64,000 nucleotides of DNA from Dysidea avara (lineage: Eukaryota > Porifera > Demospongiae > Dictyoceratida > Dysideidae): contig NC_089273.1 in the NCBI RefSeq assembly GCF_963678975.1, positions 24,508,356 to 24,572,355 of the forward strand, in the 5' to 3' direction. A program made the translations under genes and the position numbers. Positions 46,701-54,179 of this stretch are shown here, piece by piece (the stretch's first letter is position 1; the number at the start of each line of letters is the position of its first letter). The notes below the pieces were generated by a model. It searched no databases and was not told the DNA's origin. It was given only the letters and a program-made list of their open reading frames with translations.

Positions 46701-49261
46701 TGGATATTTCACAAAATGAGATACTTGATGAAGTTGCTTTTGAAATAGCATTTGTCATCATTAACAACACATCATTGGAATATTTAAATTTGAGTAATTG
46801 TGTCCTAAGTGATATCGGAATTCAATTTATTTGTAATTCTTCAGCACGTGCAAGTTCTCTAAGAGCTCTCAACATTAGTGGCAACCACATTACTACACAG
46901 GCTGCAAAAAACATCGCTGCTGCATTGTCCTGTTATGATGCAAAGACTATGTCTAGTAAAACATTTAGAAGCAAATTGTTCCTTCATAAGTATTCTGTAA
47001 TTGAATATCTCAATATATCTGATTGCAGCTTATCTGTATCTGATTTACTAATTGTTTTATCAGCACTAAAAAATATTAAAAGCCTAAAGTATCTTAATTT
47101 GGGTAGAAATGAGGTAGACGAGAACACTACACATGTTCTAGGAAGTTTAATACAAAATAATCATAAACTGCACAGTCTTTTTATTCCCAGTTGTGACACA
47201 TCAGGATTTTTACTTGAAAAAATTATTTCTCAGTGCACAACCCTTAAATATCTTGATATCAGTTGCAATACAATAAACAATTGTGCTGCAGATAATTTAT
47301 CATGTTTTATTTCTTCAAGATCACTGCAATGTGTAAACATAAGCCATTGTACTATGGTTGAAAGTGGCAATAAAGTGTTAATGAATACAATTGCAAATGT
47401 TGCTAATTTGCAATTAAGAGTCATACAAGATGTTTTCTTGCAAAGCATTGTAGCAGCTGTCCTAAGTGATTTTGTGCTGTTCATCTTCCTACTCAATGAT
47501 GAATGTATTCATTCAAAATGTGAAAGTTTGAGTGCCATTAAACCAATGTATTACGTCAATTTAAGCTGCATTACAATGGAGGTAAAAGATTGTGTAGCTT
47601 CAGCCTTTTTAATGACACACATTGTATACTTAAATTTTAATAATTGTGATTTAGGAGAAGACAATGCTTTTGTGATGGTACAAGCAGTGGAACATATTAA
47701 TACATTACAGTATTTGACTTTAAAGTCAAGCAGAATACACAAAGAAGCACTGGATAATATTGTGTTGATAATACTTAATAATACTGACATGAAGCATATT
47801 GACATTAGTGATTGTGAATTGTGTGGATCAGAAGTTGCTGTCATTGCTAAAGCTATCAGTAAACTGTCAGCTCTACAATTCTTGGATATATCGCGAAATG
47901 AAGTAACTGATGAAGCTGCAGTTGAAGTAGCCTCAGTCATTACTAACAATGCATCCCTGCAATATTTAAATTTAAGTGGTTGTGATATAAAGGATTTTGG
48001 CATCCATATCATTTCTGATGCTCTTGCACAAATCAAAACTCTACTGTCTTTTAACATTAGTGAAAATCATATTACTTCAAATACTGCCAAAGACGTAGCT
48101 CCTGTAGTGTCTAGTAACATTGGGTTACAAAATATCTGTTTCTCAAACTGCTTTACTGAAGATGAAACATTTATGATTGTGTCATGCATTTATAAGCAAC
48201 TAAAAACACTAAAGCATCTTAATTTAGAAGGAAATGTCATAAATGATCAAACCGCAGAAGATCTTGTTGCTTTACTTACTGTTAATGCTCTTCAATACTT
48301 GAATATCTCAAATTGCAATACATCAGATCTTGGTATGCATAAAATTTTGTCTGCCCTTGAAGATAATGAGATATTGGAATATCTTAATTTAAGCTGCAAC
48401 AAAGTAAATGGCAGGCTTACGGAAGATATAAAATCGTTCATGAAACGAGTGTGTACTTTACAGCAATTACACTTGTCTAACTGTAAATTGTCACAATTTC
48501 AAGTGATGTCATTTGTCACTGTAGCTCTTACCTCACCATGTTCTGTACAGCATCTTGATTTGAGTTTCAACTGTGAAGCAGAAATTCTGCCCATCAAGTT
48601 TAATTACACACAACAACAGCAACAGTTAATCAAAAATGATGGATTGTGTTATTTGAACTTATGCTGCTGTGGTCTGACAGATAAAGATATGTGTAATGTT
48701 CTGTCAATGTTAAGTATGTGCACTTCACTCAACTATTTGAATTTAGGTTCATGCACCATCCCTGGTGGCATATCAGTTGGGTCAGTTATTACGAATAATA
48801 AAAGCCTAAAATACCTAAATTTGTCTGACTGCGCACTACAGAAAGATGAAATCATTGTTGTCGCTAAAAGTTTGAGTGTAGCAACCTCAATTGAATGTCT
48901 CTTGCTAAGTTCTAATGTCATAACATACAGAGCAGCAAAGGAAATTTCATCAGCTATTTATAACATCCCTTCATTAAAACAGTTATCACTGTCTGATTGT
49001 GAATTGGAAGATTTAGGGTTATGTTATATTACCAATGCTTTAGAACAAATTTCATCCTTACAACAACTTGATTTAAGTTACAACATTATCAGTGATAAAG
49101 CAGCTGTTGGTATTGCATCAGCTCTTTCTAGTAATACATCACTAGAGTATCTGGACATGAGTTACTGTACTTGGCCAAATAATGGGTTAGCAATAATTCG
49201 AATGATGATAGATCATAAAAAGTTTAGAATGTTAAAAGAAGTTGACTTTACTACCCTATAG
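40730..49261 (+). CDS. Giant NLR-type receptor, 3' part: LRR supermodules then long LRR domain (separated from its 5' part)
   Basis: 2,843 codons plus stop, with no intron and no internal stop. It starts mid-module at TACCATGCAGG. The preceding host codon is the GTT at 33915-33917 and the phase is kept. The residues on the two sides of the insertion align with a sister module (FNV plus YHAGKVLHNF against LDA plus YVTEKQIQNF). Four supermodules carry the NF-GIPL-like anchor (about 40750, 41505, 42190, 42950). From about 44130 to 49261 it is mostly ribonuclease-inhibitor-type LRRs of 28-29 residues (pattern SLxYLNLSxCxLxDxG), about 50 in number. These are broken by a 19-residue acidic/aromatic repeat (45368-45655). 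A ~400-residue block is duplicated (about 45990 and 47180). Without the 5' half it has no promoter or start of its own, but its open state argues for recent separation or a second intact allele. Confidence 0.88.
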   Translation, partial: YHAGKVLHNFISAVPLAVIGHTKEDDHTETWVNLYFVDFVANDNFETMLCDFHANVNYSQLNCFFLNFFSNNQRIITMQNKTLCSLLFKNCTDIYMYETGLKDETANKIVEQLDTVDARVKYVVLLAFSIEYLSIVDALVKNPFIFTIKLKSVECCNEQDYFGSILSSNFNHLRNLAIMRSHIDDKKYEQLCKSLFTDRSVISYLKELDISHSNILCTNTIIKSLQSCIIERFIVPNYRINCDLSNSIFLMAYYKENNILNFTMGIPLIIINSIQELDESSTNVSCLKAFLINTAVNERTINLITDVSQYNISDYNLFVRNNMLLCNFNSVLSVFEQLMQKIIRFTLFGTDLADKMALKMVQHLTTAVKTNSKYFLASETKVLTNVTNIKTISGSLGYDDDDDAVTLSVLNELTGMFCKSLSYSENLLKYIKCLDLSSHGLLSTCVKLIVDSLIFCCVEKLILMNDNKVMKSIKNYILCAYFEGKRMCNTISRIPLTIIGKGGIYCQGISINVYLVEILATEEVLESIILEEWYDHLQYIFLNSMQNTTILPSQILSHACMKLFNSLILFESGLQDEQTLTIAEQLRTLNKQVQYMLVSNTILLARKADMWSISKALNNNPLITVVKLTNCIISTIEFGSFFTAKLKYLKWFSLTQCTICGTTIKDIPKCNTFFTTGATIPYLKQLDLSMSNLALECVSILTTALLSCIVERIILSDDRIYDELIHAVFLQTYCKNVYIVNFVMGIPLIIINGIKRMKSFIHYFTIFLMNTVLNDIINQITDLSGYNVYDYNLILLKNNVLANFNNVLPLFKCSLSKVTNFTLFGSNLMKETAVKIVAFLNEISDVNIEFSLICKDTSLNKTIHFGPIMQTLANSKLHNSRFAILLLPLTLVSCVELFDISGCSISNKDFMTLQEFLIQFHITIEILNISYNEVSPIALSKAIVDFHIRKLYLHGESFPVQDTLTMLLPKLINIKYNLEIKFAESTSFILCHIQFNINDILKTAQNLLHLFVMNCKQYDFLDVIVPILTQFPLDVLSSVHLYNNSVKYQDIVKAVDELTQVNLFIEEKDFKFHSAQSVKNDFSNMNSIVYSTSEHSSNLQMQWTPPTKMKFVNFHFKELTMINVGVMITQKFLRDKYLQRIKIANFQVTDDAAKVIGTIFGNSHNLEHLELVNLCISDNTLMTVLQLLRKLYSLRHLTLRLINMSSDKSACGLVYVIANNKSLEYLEISQCNLKESVIVEIVAAIKDIKLLKRLNLSNNIITNVAASKLASVLNKTTTSLTHLDLSSTKLQEAGIIDITRGLNNSNLGYLFLNNCNITRNAAAEIASCIKEHFTSLIHLELSNCKLEEASLLCITKALANMSSLLKLNIKFNAITKAAAVDLSKVIKNNSEMTNLKLTVSDTSLVEVASSCRTLSSIKCIDWNFSLFKMNSKYLASKFCLKDIIFKINIDDELDADDPYSSIERDIKEITHLTFTNCSCAEVFNCIESLLSLQHLDVNSSTIAYDVISNTIQKNIALSHINISNCCWQRSFNKVDCFKTPNSQPIWYIEEELYEPLKMAFVEEKLYEPLKLEFVEKKLCANFPCKVKYVEKKHYNYPTTVEYVEDKLYEDLLFKVEFAVNEEELYDFPHKVENSIYNDSPLEDYMFYEIAKSLSSLQQLEYLNISGNKITYSIACDIATTIHNNRRLQHLDMSNCQAQTTELLIIFESLENLNDLSYLNFSNNYFCFQANDVTGNINCNLPNVVNANEHLNFLLLSTVDESGQLLEKIVQPSKALKYLDISHNAVTDDAANNLSSIIAEHESLQYLNMNGCIISKHGNKCVTKSIANVAHLQYNIESNCYDGIIHAAVFSNFKLFIFLTYDSKALSSCIPFNVVKSMYYINFASQCLTKEVLHSISTAFSTANIKSLTFINCDFEECNILSILQLTKHIKTLKYFILNSFRMSEEALGDIAQTICNNMNISYLDLSDSKLSGSQFSIIAKALSKLSALQYLDISQNEILDEVAFEIAFVIINNTSLEYLNLSNCVLSDIGIQFICNSSARASSLRALNISGNHITTQAAKNIAAALSCYDAKTMSSKTFRSKLFLHKYSVIEYLNISDCSLSVSDLLIVLSALKNIKSLKYLNLGRNEVDENTTHVLGSLIQNNHKLHSLFIPSCDTSGFLLEKIISQCTTLKYLDISCNTINNCAADNLSCFISSRSLQCVNISHCTMVESGNKVLMNTIANVANLQLRVIQDVFLQSIVAAVLSDFVLFIFLLNDECIHSKCESLSAIKPMYYVNLSCITMEVKDCVASAFLMTHIVYLNFNNCDLGEDNAFVMVQAVEHINTLQYLTLKSSRIHKEALDNIVLIILNNTDMKHIDISDCELCGSEVAVIAKAISKLSALQFLDISRNEVTDEAAVEVASVITNNASLQYLNLSGCDIKDFGIHIISDALAQIKTLLSFNISENHITSNTAKDVAPVVSSNIGLQNICFSNCFTEDETFMIVSCIYKQLKTLKHLNLEGNVINDQTAEDLVALLTVNALQYLNISNCNTSDLGMHKILSALEDNEILEYLNLSCNKVNGRLTEDIKSFMKRVCTLQQLHLSNCKLSQFQVMSFVTVALTSPCSVQHLDLSFNCEAEILPIKFNYTQQQQQLIKNDGLCYLNLCCCGLTDKDMCNVLSMLSMCTSLNYLNLGSCTIPGGISVGSVITNNKSLKYLNLSDCALQKDEIIVVAKSLSVATSIECLLLSSNVITYRAAKEISSAIYNIPSLKQLSLSDCELEDLGLCYITNALEQISSLQQLDLSYNIISDKAAVGIASALSSNTSLEYLDMSYCTWPNNGLAIIRMMIDHKKFRMLKEVDFTTL
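45368..45655 (+). repeat. ~19-residue in-frame repeat within the LRR domain
   Basis: Five to six tandem copies of a motif like VEEKLYEPLKLEF (variants VEKKLCANFPCKVKY, VEDKLYEDLLFKVEF and EEELYDFPHKVE). It interrupts the LRR ladder with a charged, aromatic segment of about 95 residues. It is not an LRR; it may form a surface loop or linker. Function unknown. Confidence 0.85.
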
Positions 49262-49751
49262 TTGTAATTATAGTCGCATGTAAAAATTAGAGCCTCAATT
49301 TTTTTTGTACTTCATTATTATTTACTCATTGTTAGTGTACATATACCTGAACAGTAGAAGTGTTTGAATTCTATATTTAATTTCTTTCACTGCACGTGTG
49401 TCACAAAATATATATAGCTACTGTGAGCATTTGTACTTTAATGTTAATGTGAGTGTAGTATATAAATTATTAACAAGTTGTAGTACTAATAATCATTATT
49501 GATTATCGATTGACGCAGCTTACAAAAAAATGGACTGTTACATAATCCAATATTTTATTGAATTTCTGGTTTCTTTAGAATTGGAACAATGTTGTGGCAG
49601 TAGCTTGATCTGCAATACCTGACTGTTCTATTAGAGTATTTGACAGGCTACCAGCTCTTTGTCATATTATTATTTTTTGGGGGGTTAAGGTGCAACATCC
49701 TTATCATCAATGAAACAACTAATAGTATTGCATTTGCTCTTGTTATAATAT
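49262..49751. other. 3' flank of the NLR gene
   Basis: Non-coding, AT-rich. I see no canonical AATAAA close after the stop. At 49621-49638 there is an isolated gactgttctattagagta motif. Confidence 0.5.
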
Positions 49752-49983
49752 GTGACTGGATTTGCAAAAAGGTACCTTTTCCACACATTTTACATACTAG
49801 CAAACAAAATGATGTAACATTTGATTCCTTACACTGATTAACTTGCACTTGGTATCAAAATGCAGCCAGATACCATAGCCACACTCAAGCAATGGTATGC
49901 TATGATTAAAAAAAGTATGAAATTTCAAAAATGGGTCAAATTTTGTGTGTGAAAAAGGTACCTTTTTTGTAAATCTGGTCACA
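49752..49983. mobile_element. Mariner-like TGTGAC MITE
   Basis: Begins TGTGACTGGATTTGCAAAAA then ggtacctttt, with the inverse at its right end. TA lies on both flanks. It shares the outermost TGTGAC-GGATTTGC with the MITEs at 5.6 and 57.1 kb but differs in body. Confidence 0.85.
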
Positions 49984-50527
49984 TATATCACTTGAGTATT
50001 TGGACATGAGTTTTACTTGACCAAATAACAGATTAACAATATTTCAACCAAATCTAGATCTTTAAAAGTTCACTTTGATTTATCCTCACAGTAGTCGGAA
50101 GAGCCGTTGTTCCCTCTGAAGCACACGTATCTACCAACAAAAACAATCTATATATAACTAATCATGCAACAACATACAAAACAGACAAGAGAGGTACTAT
50201 AATTACAATAAGTTACATTGATTCCTCAACATAAAAATCATTTGGGAAGAAATAAAAGAATATTGTAGTTACAATTCAATGGAATGTATAGTGGTGATAA
50301 ATGAATTACACCATGAAGAATCAGATGACTGGAAGTACTTTTTGATGCTTGATAGATTGCAATTTATCAGGTTGGTAAAACTGTTTTTACAGCATGTCTC
50401 ATTATTATGTCAATAAGCTAAAGGAAGTTGATTTCAGTACGTACATGGTGATGTTACATGGACTAACTACTAGCTAACTGTAATGATTTTCCTTTTTATC
50501 ATACTGACTCATGCAGCTTTCCATATA

Positions 50528-50778
50528 TGTGACCGGGCCTGCGATAATAGGGCATGTGGGCACATGATTTTTACCTACTTTTTCACACTTTCATCACACA
50601 TAACATTTTGTACCATTATGCTATGACATTGCAATTTTCTGCTCTTAGTAAGTATTTAATTGGCATCATAATGCAAGTTACAGAATGGAAATATATGTTT
50701 CCAGTACTGAGATATGAGCTGTAGAGTGATAGGGTGTAGTTTGTGCCCACATGCCCTGTTTTCGCAGGCCCGGTCACA
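50528..50778. mobile_element. Mariner-like TGTGACCGGGCC MITE
   Basis: Both ends read TGTGACCGGGCCTGCGA then agggcatgtggg, a TIR of about 37 bp with few mismatches. TA lies on both flanks. It is related to 62825-63057. Confidence 0.9.
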
Positions 50779-50817
50779 TATTTATTGTTTATAAGCTTTT
50801 CCATGCACATGTACATG

Positions 50818-51063
50818 CACTGCTTGAAGGTTCTTAGTTTACTAATTTGTTAAGCTGCTTTACTGTAGTTGTGCCCAGTTATACTGATAGTAAAATGTCA
50901 GTAACTTTAAGTATATGGAACATAATTGTTTTACTAAGTTTTAAACTCTCAGTAAACATCAGTGAATGCAGGTTTACTGAAAAGCTACTAAAATTCCAAA
51001 CAATTAACTGTTCCATATACTGGGGATATACCACTCTAGTAAACTAAGAAACTTCAAGCAGTG
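50818..51063. mobile_element. CACTA-like MITE, 246 bp
   Basis: Inverted ends CACTGCTTGAAGGTTCTTAG and CACTGCTTGAAGTTTCTTAG, then tttacta. Subterminal 'gtttact' strings recur inside. Target duplication is unclear. CACT ends suggest an EnSpm/CACTA affiliation, which is tentative. Confidence 0.7.
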
Positions 51064-51615
51064 AGGTATACTACAATAAATCATGGATGTCATGAAAGAT
51101 CAACACATTCTAATAGAGCCGTATAGGAGTTGCCCTCTAGTATTATATATCAATTTATGTATCATTAATATACACTGGTAATGATCACTGCGTAATTGTG
51201 CAATATAAATAGGTCTGTTTATAAGTATAATACAGTAGGGCCACAACTATTAATTGTTTATAGTTTCCATATTTTCCATTATATCTAGTTCCAAATATTA
51301 GAAGATTCTGAACAGCTTACAGTTTCACAATGTCTGACATTTAAGTAACTTTGAGTCTGGTTTAGTATACTGGTTTTTGCGAAGATGGTTTTAATTTATT
51401 ATAATAATTATTGATTACATGATGCATGCGTTTGTCATACCAATATAGAGTAGCCATGCTGTACAAAATTTATTTTATTCCGAGTGTGAAGGTATAAACA
51501 GCTATCACAAAATTACTGTATTTTAGCTTTGTTATTCATGACAACAGTATGGAATCCACCATGAAGAGGTCCTCCACAATAGGGCACATCTGATACCAAA
51601 AGCACACTGTTAAAA
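51064..51615. other. No gene recognised
   Basis: AT-rich spacer. 'catggatgtcatgaaagatc' and 'cattctaatagagcc' near 51080-51120 include one degenerate CTCTAATAGAG motif. Confidence 0.4.
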
Positions 51616-51840
51616 ATTATTATTATTATTATTCATTACAGGTAATTTATAAGGCTAAACAGCCTGTTACACCTGATCAACAGGTAAAAAAAAGTACAAG
51701 TAGACTAATTACATACATTTATACATAGTGTTAGATGAATATTGGTCAATCAATTTCTTAAAATCATCAACTGATGCTGCACATGCTACTTCTTGGGGTA
51801 AATTATTCCATGGGTAGTTGTTTTAACACATGATATGCTA
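51616..51840 (-). mobile_element. 5'-truncated LINE 3' end with (AAT)n tail
   Basis: The minus strand reads PWNNLPQEVACAASVDDFKK then LIDQY and a stop. A short 3' UTR with a small hairpin (cctgttgatcagg) follows, then (AAT)n, seen as (ATT)n at 51616-51634. Same type as 16911-17340 but a different family member. Confidence 0.75.
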
Positions 51841-53150
51841 ATTTTACTAGCCACAAAGGTTGCTGATGTAACAACCCACATGCTGAATTAACACATTTGT
51901 GGTATTACAACCAAGGTATACTTAATTTAGCACAGGTGATGTGTTAAATTTGCAAACGATTGTGCTGTTTCAGCAACCGAGATGGTTACATAGTAATAGC
52001 TGTACACAGTTTATTAGAGTTTACATGCTTTTGTTGTTTATTGCAAAGCACACTTTAGAGTTATGAAACCTCTAACTGGGCGAAGAGTGAGAATTTGTCT
52101 GCTTTGGAGATCTTTTACATGGACAGTGGTAAAGATGTTTGATGGTTCAACTATCCAGGAATGGTAGTGGTCAGAGTACTCAATAACATTTAGAGTTTGC
52201 AGGCCTAGTATAACATTTGAATGGTAGACAAACAGTTCTTCAATTCTGACAAACTTGTGATATGTGTGATCTTCAGTAGAGGTGACGATGGCACTACCAT
52301 GCCTATTTTCATTCTGTGAACTTCTGCATTTGAACAACAGGGAAAAAAAACAACATGATCACATAGACTCTTCAATATATTTGACAACTATATGGTTTCT
52401 AATTATGCTTATGGTTAATTAACTAATTATATTTATCTCACCTCAACTACAGTTTAAAAGCATTCTTTGAATGCTAACCAAAATATGTGAAAATATAAGG
52501 CTACAAGGTGATCTTCAAATGCATGATGCACCTTCATAGATTTTCCTTAAACAACACATGAATGTTAAACTGAAAGAAAATTTGGTTATCTGGTATAGTA
52601 CTAGAATGAAATGTTGAGCCAAAGCCAGAATGCCGGCTCTACGAATTGTCTATTGTAGATCAAAAAAATTCCACACTTTGTGTAGTGTGTCTCCCTCGAT
52701 ATCTCTAGCACTTTGGCCAGTGGTCAAATCTATTAGCTACCTTTGATAGTAATCAATCGGTGCTTCTTCTGTAACACTGTAAATCGATGGTATATGACTC
52801 CTGCAGTCACTTAGCTATAGCATTACTACATAAATGACTGCAGGAGTCATACCATCAGTATGAACTTCATACTTTTGAATTTACAGTACGGTGTGCCACT
52901 TAAATGCATGAAAGTTGATAAATGTAGATCAATTCCACACAGTAGAGTAAAATCAGAAGTATATTATACTTTTGCAATATGAACCAACAGAAGTTTAAAA
53001 GATAGCACAAAAGTTTTCACAGAGGTGACATCGATGTATTGCTGAAACAGTAGCTAGCTATATAATATTATTATATTCGCATTAGTTAAAGTTGGTTGAG
53101 TATAGTTTAGATATTTCCCTCAAGCCTGCTTGACTTATAGCTAATGTTTA
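51841..53150. other. No gene recognised; one hairpin
   Basis: AT-rich. The 99-codon minus frame at 52038-52337 has no motif I know. The hairpin at 52793-52852 is listed separately. Confidence 0.4.
52793..52852. repeat. Inverted repeat / hairpin
   Basis: tgactcctgcagtca at 52797 pairs with tgactgcaggagtca at 52834. The outer bases atggtat and ataccat extend the stem to about 21 bp, with a loop of about 20 bp. It could be the core of a small MITE. Confidence 0.8.
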
Positions 53151-53154
53151 CGCG

Positions 53155-53225
53155 CAGCCATTAGGGATGCGGCGATTATGCCGGCATAATAGATATGTGT
53201 GGGAATCAAGAATTATGCTAGCATT
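53155..53225. mobile_element. hAT MITE remnant
   Basis: ttagggatgcggcgattatg then gcataata resembles the termini of the MITE at 22739-23164. Only one end region can be seen. Confidence 0.45.
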
Positions 53226-53264
53226 TTCAAGTGATTATAAAGCTTGCACAATTCCGTTTAAAAA

Positions 53265-53970
53265 GATCGAGATACTCTAATAGAGCAGTCAGAAATTCTA
53301 ATAGAGCAGTCACTGAATCAAGACACACGGTAGTGTGTCGTGCGGCCCAAGAAGCCGGCGCGCAACCCCGTGAGTATATTGACAGGAAGAAAGAAAACGC
53401 AATTTTCGCACCTCCGTAGCTCTGTGCTGCCTTGATGAAACAAGACAAATTTTGCTGTGTACATTCCCTCCAACTTCAGTACTCCACATTCCAAATTTGA
53501 GCGAAATCGCTTCAGGCATTCCTGAGATATGCGACTTCAAAAATTGGCTTAGTTTCTTCGTTTTTTTTTCTTCTTCTTATTTTTCTTCCTCTTTTCGCAC
53601 ACTTACAAAAACTACTATAAAACACGAACGCGTTATCCGATTGCCTTGAAATTTGGCACACAGAAGGGGGGTATAAAGGCGCATCTCGGTACCAACTTTG
53701 GCTGTAATACCATAAACAGGCAAAGAGTTATGAGCGATTATGCACGAAAAATAACACCAATATGTTGTCACGCCTACAGGGTAAACCGCGTATGGGAAGA
53801 AGCTGAAAATCGGTGGGTGAATAGGTTAACTATTGAACCTCAAACCTTTTGTGGTTTGAAAGAAATCGAGCTAAAAACCAGGAAGATACAGCGAAAAAAT
53901 AAAACAGTGTGTAACAATTATGCAATCGAGATTAGCTAATTTTTATTATTATTATTATTATTATTATGCT
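53265..53970. repeat. Unclassified interspersed element ending in (TTA)n
   Basis: Starts with two CTCTAATAGAGCAGTCA motifs after 'gatcgagata', passes through cacacggtagtgtgtcgtgc (also recognisable near 4950) and ends at a (TTA)n tract at 53943-53967. After the tract, 53971-54060 repeats the cacgcctac and taaacc phrase seen at 53768, so part of it is duplicated. The microsatellite end hints at a retroposon (SINE-like), but no clear pol III boxes are seen. Confidence 0.4.
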
Positions 53971-54179
53971 TGCCACGCCTACCAGATAAACCACTTGGGG
54001 TAATGCTTTGAAAATCGCTGTACAGATGGAGTTATCATCTTAGAAAGGCTCTTCAATGGTGTAGAAGAATCAGACTTAAAGCCACGGAGTTATAACACGA
54101 AATCCAACTTGGTGTAGCAAGTGCGAGATCGAGATACTCTAATAGAGCAGTCATCCTAATAGAGCAGTCACCCTGAACA

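Noticed and set aside
44416..48057. Long minus-strand frames (for example 271 and 168 codons) opposite the NLR 3' part
   Set aside because: They are shadows of the coding strand caused by the biased LRR codons; no domain is present.
53316..53375. tRNA-derived SINE head
   Set aside because: The G/C-rich stretch has no convincing A and B boxes at the right spacing.
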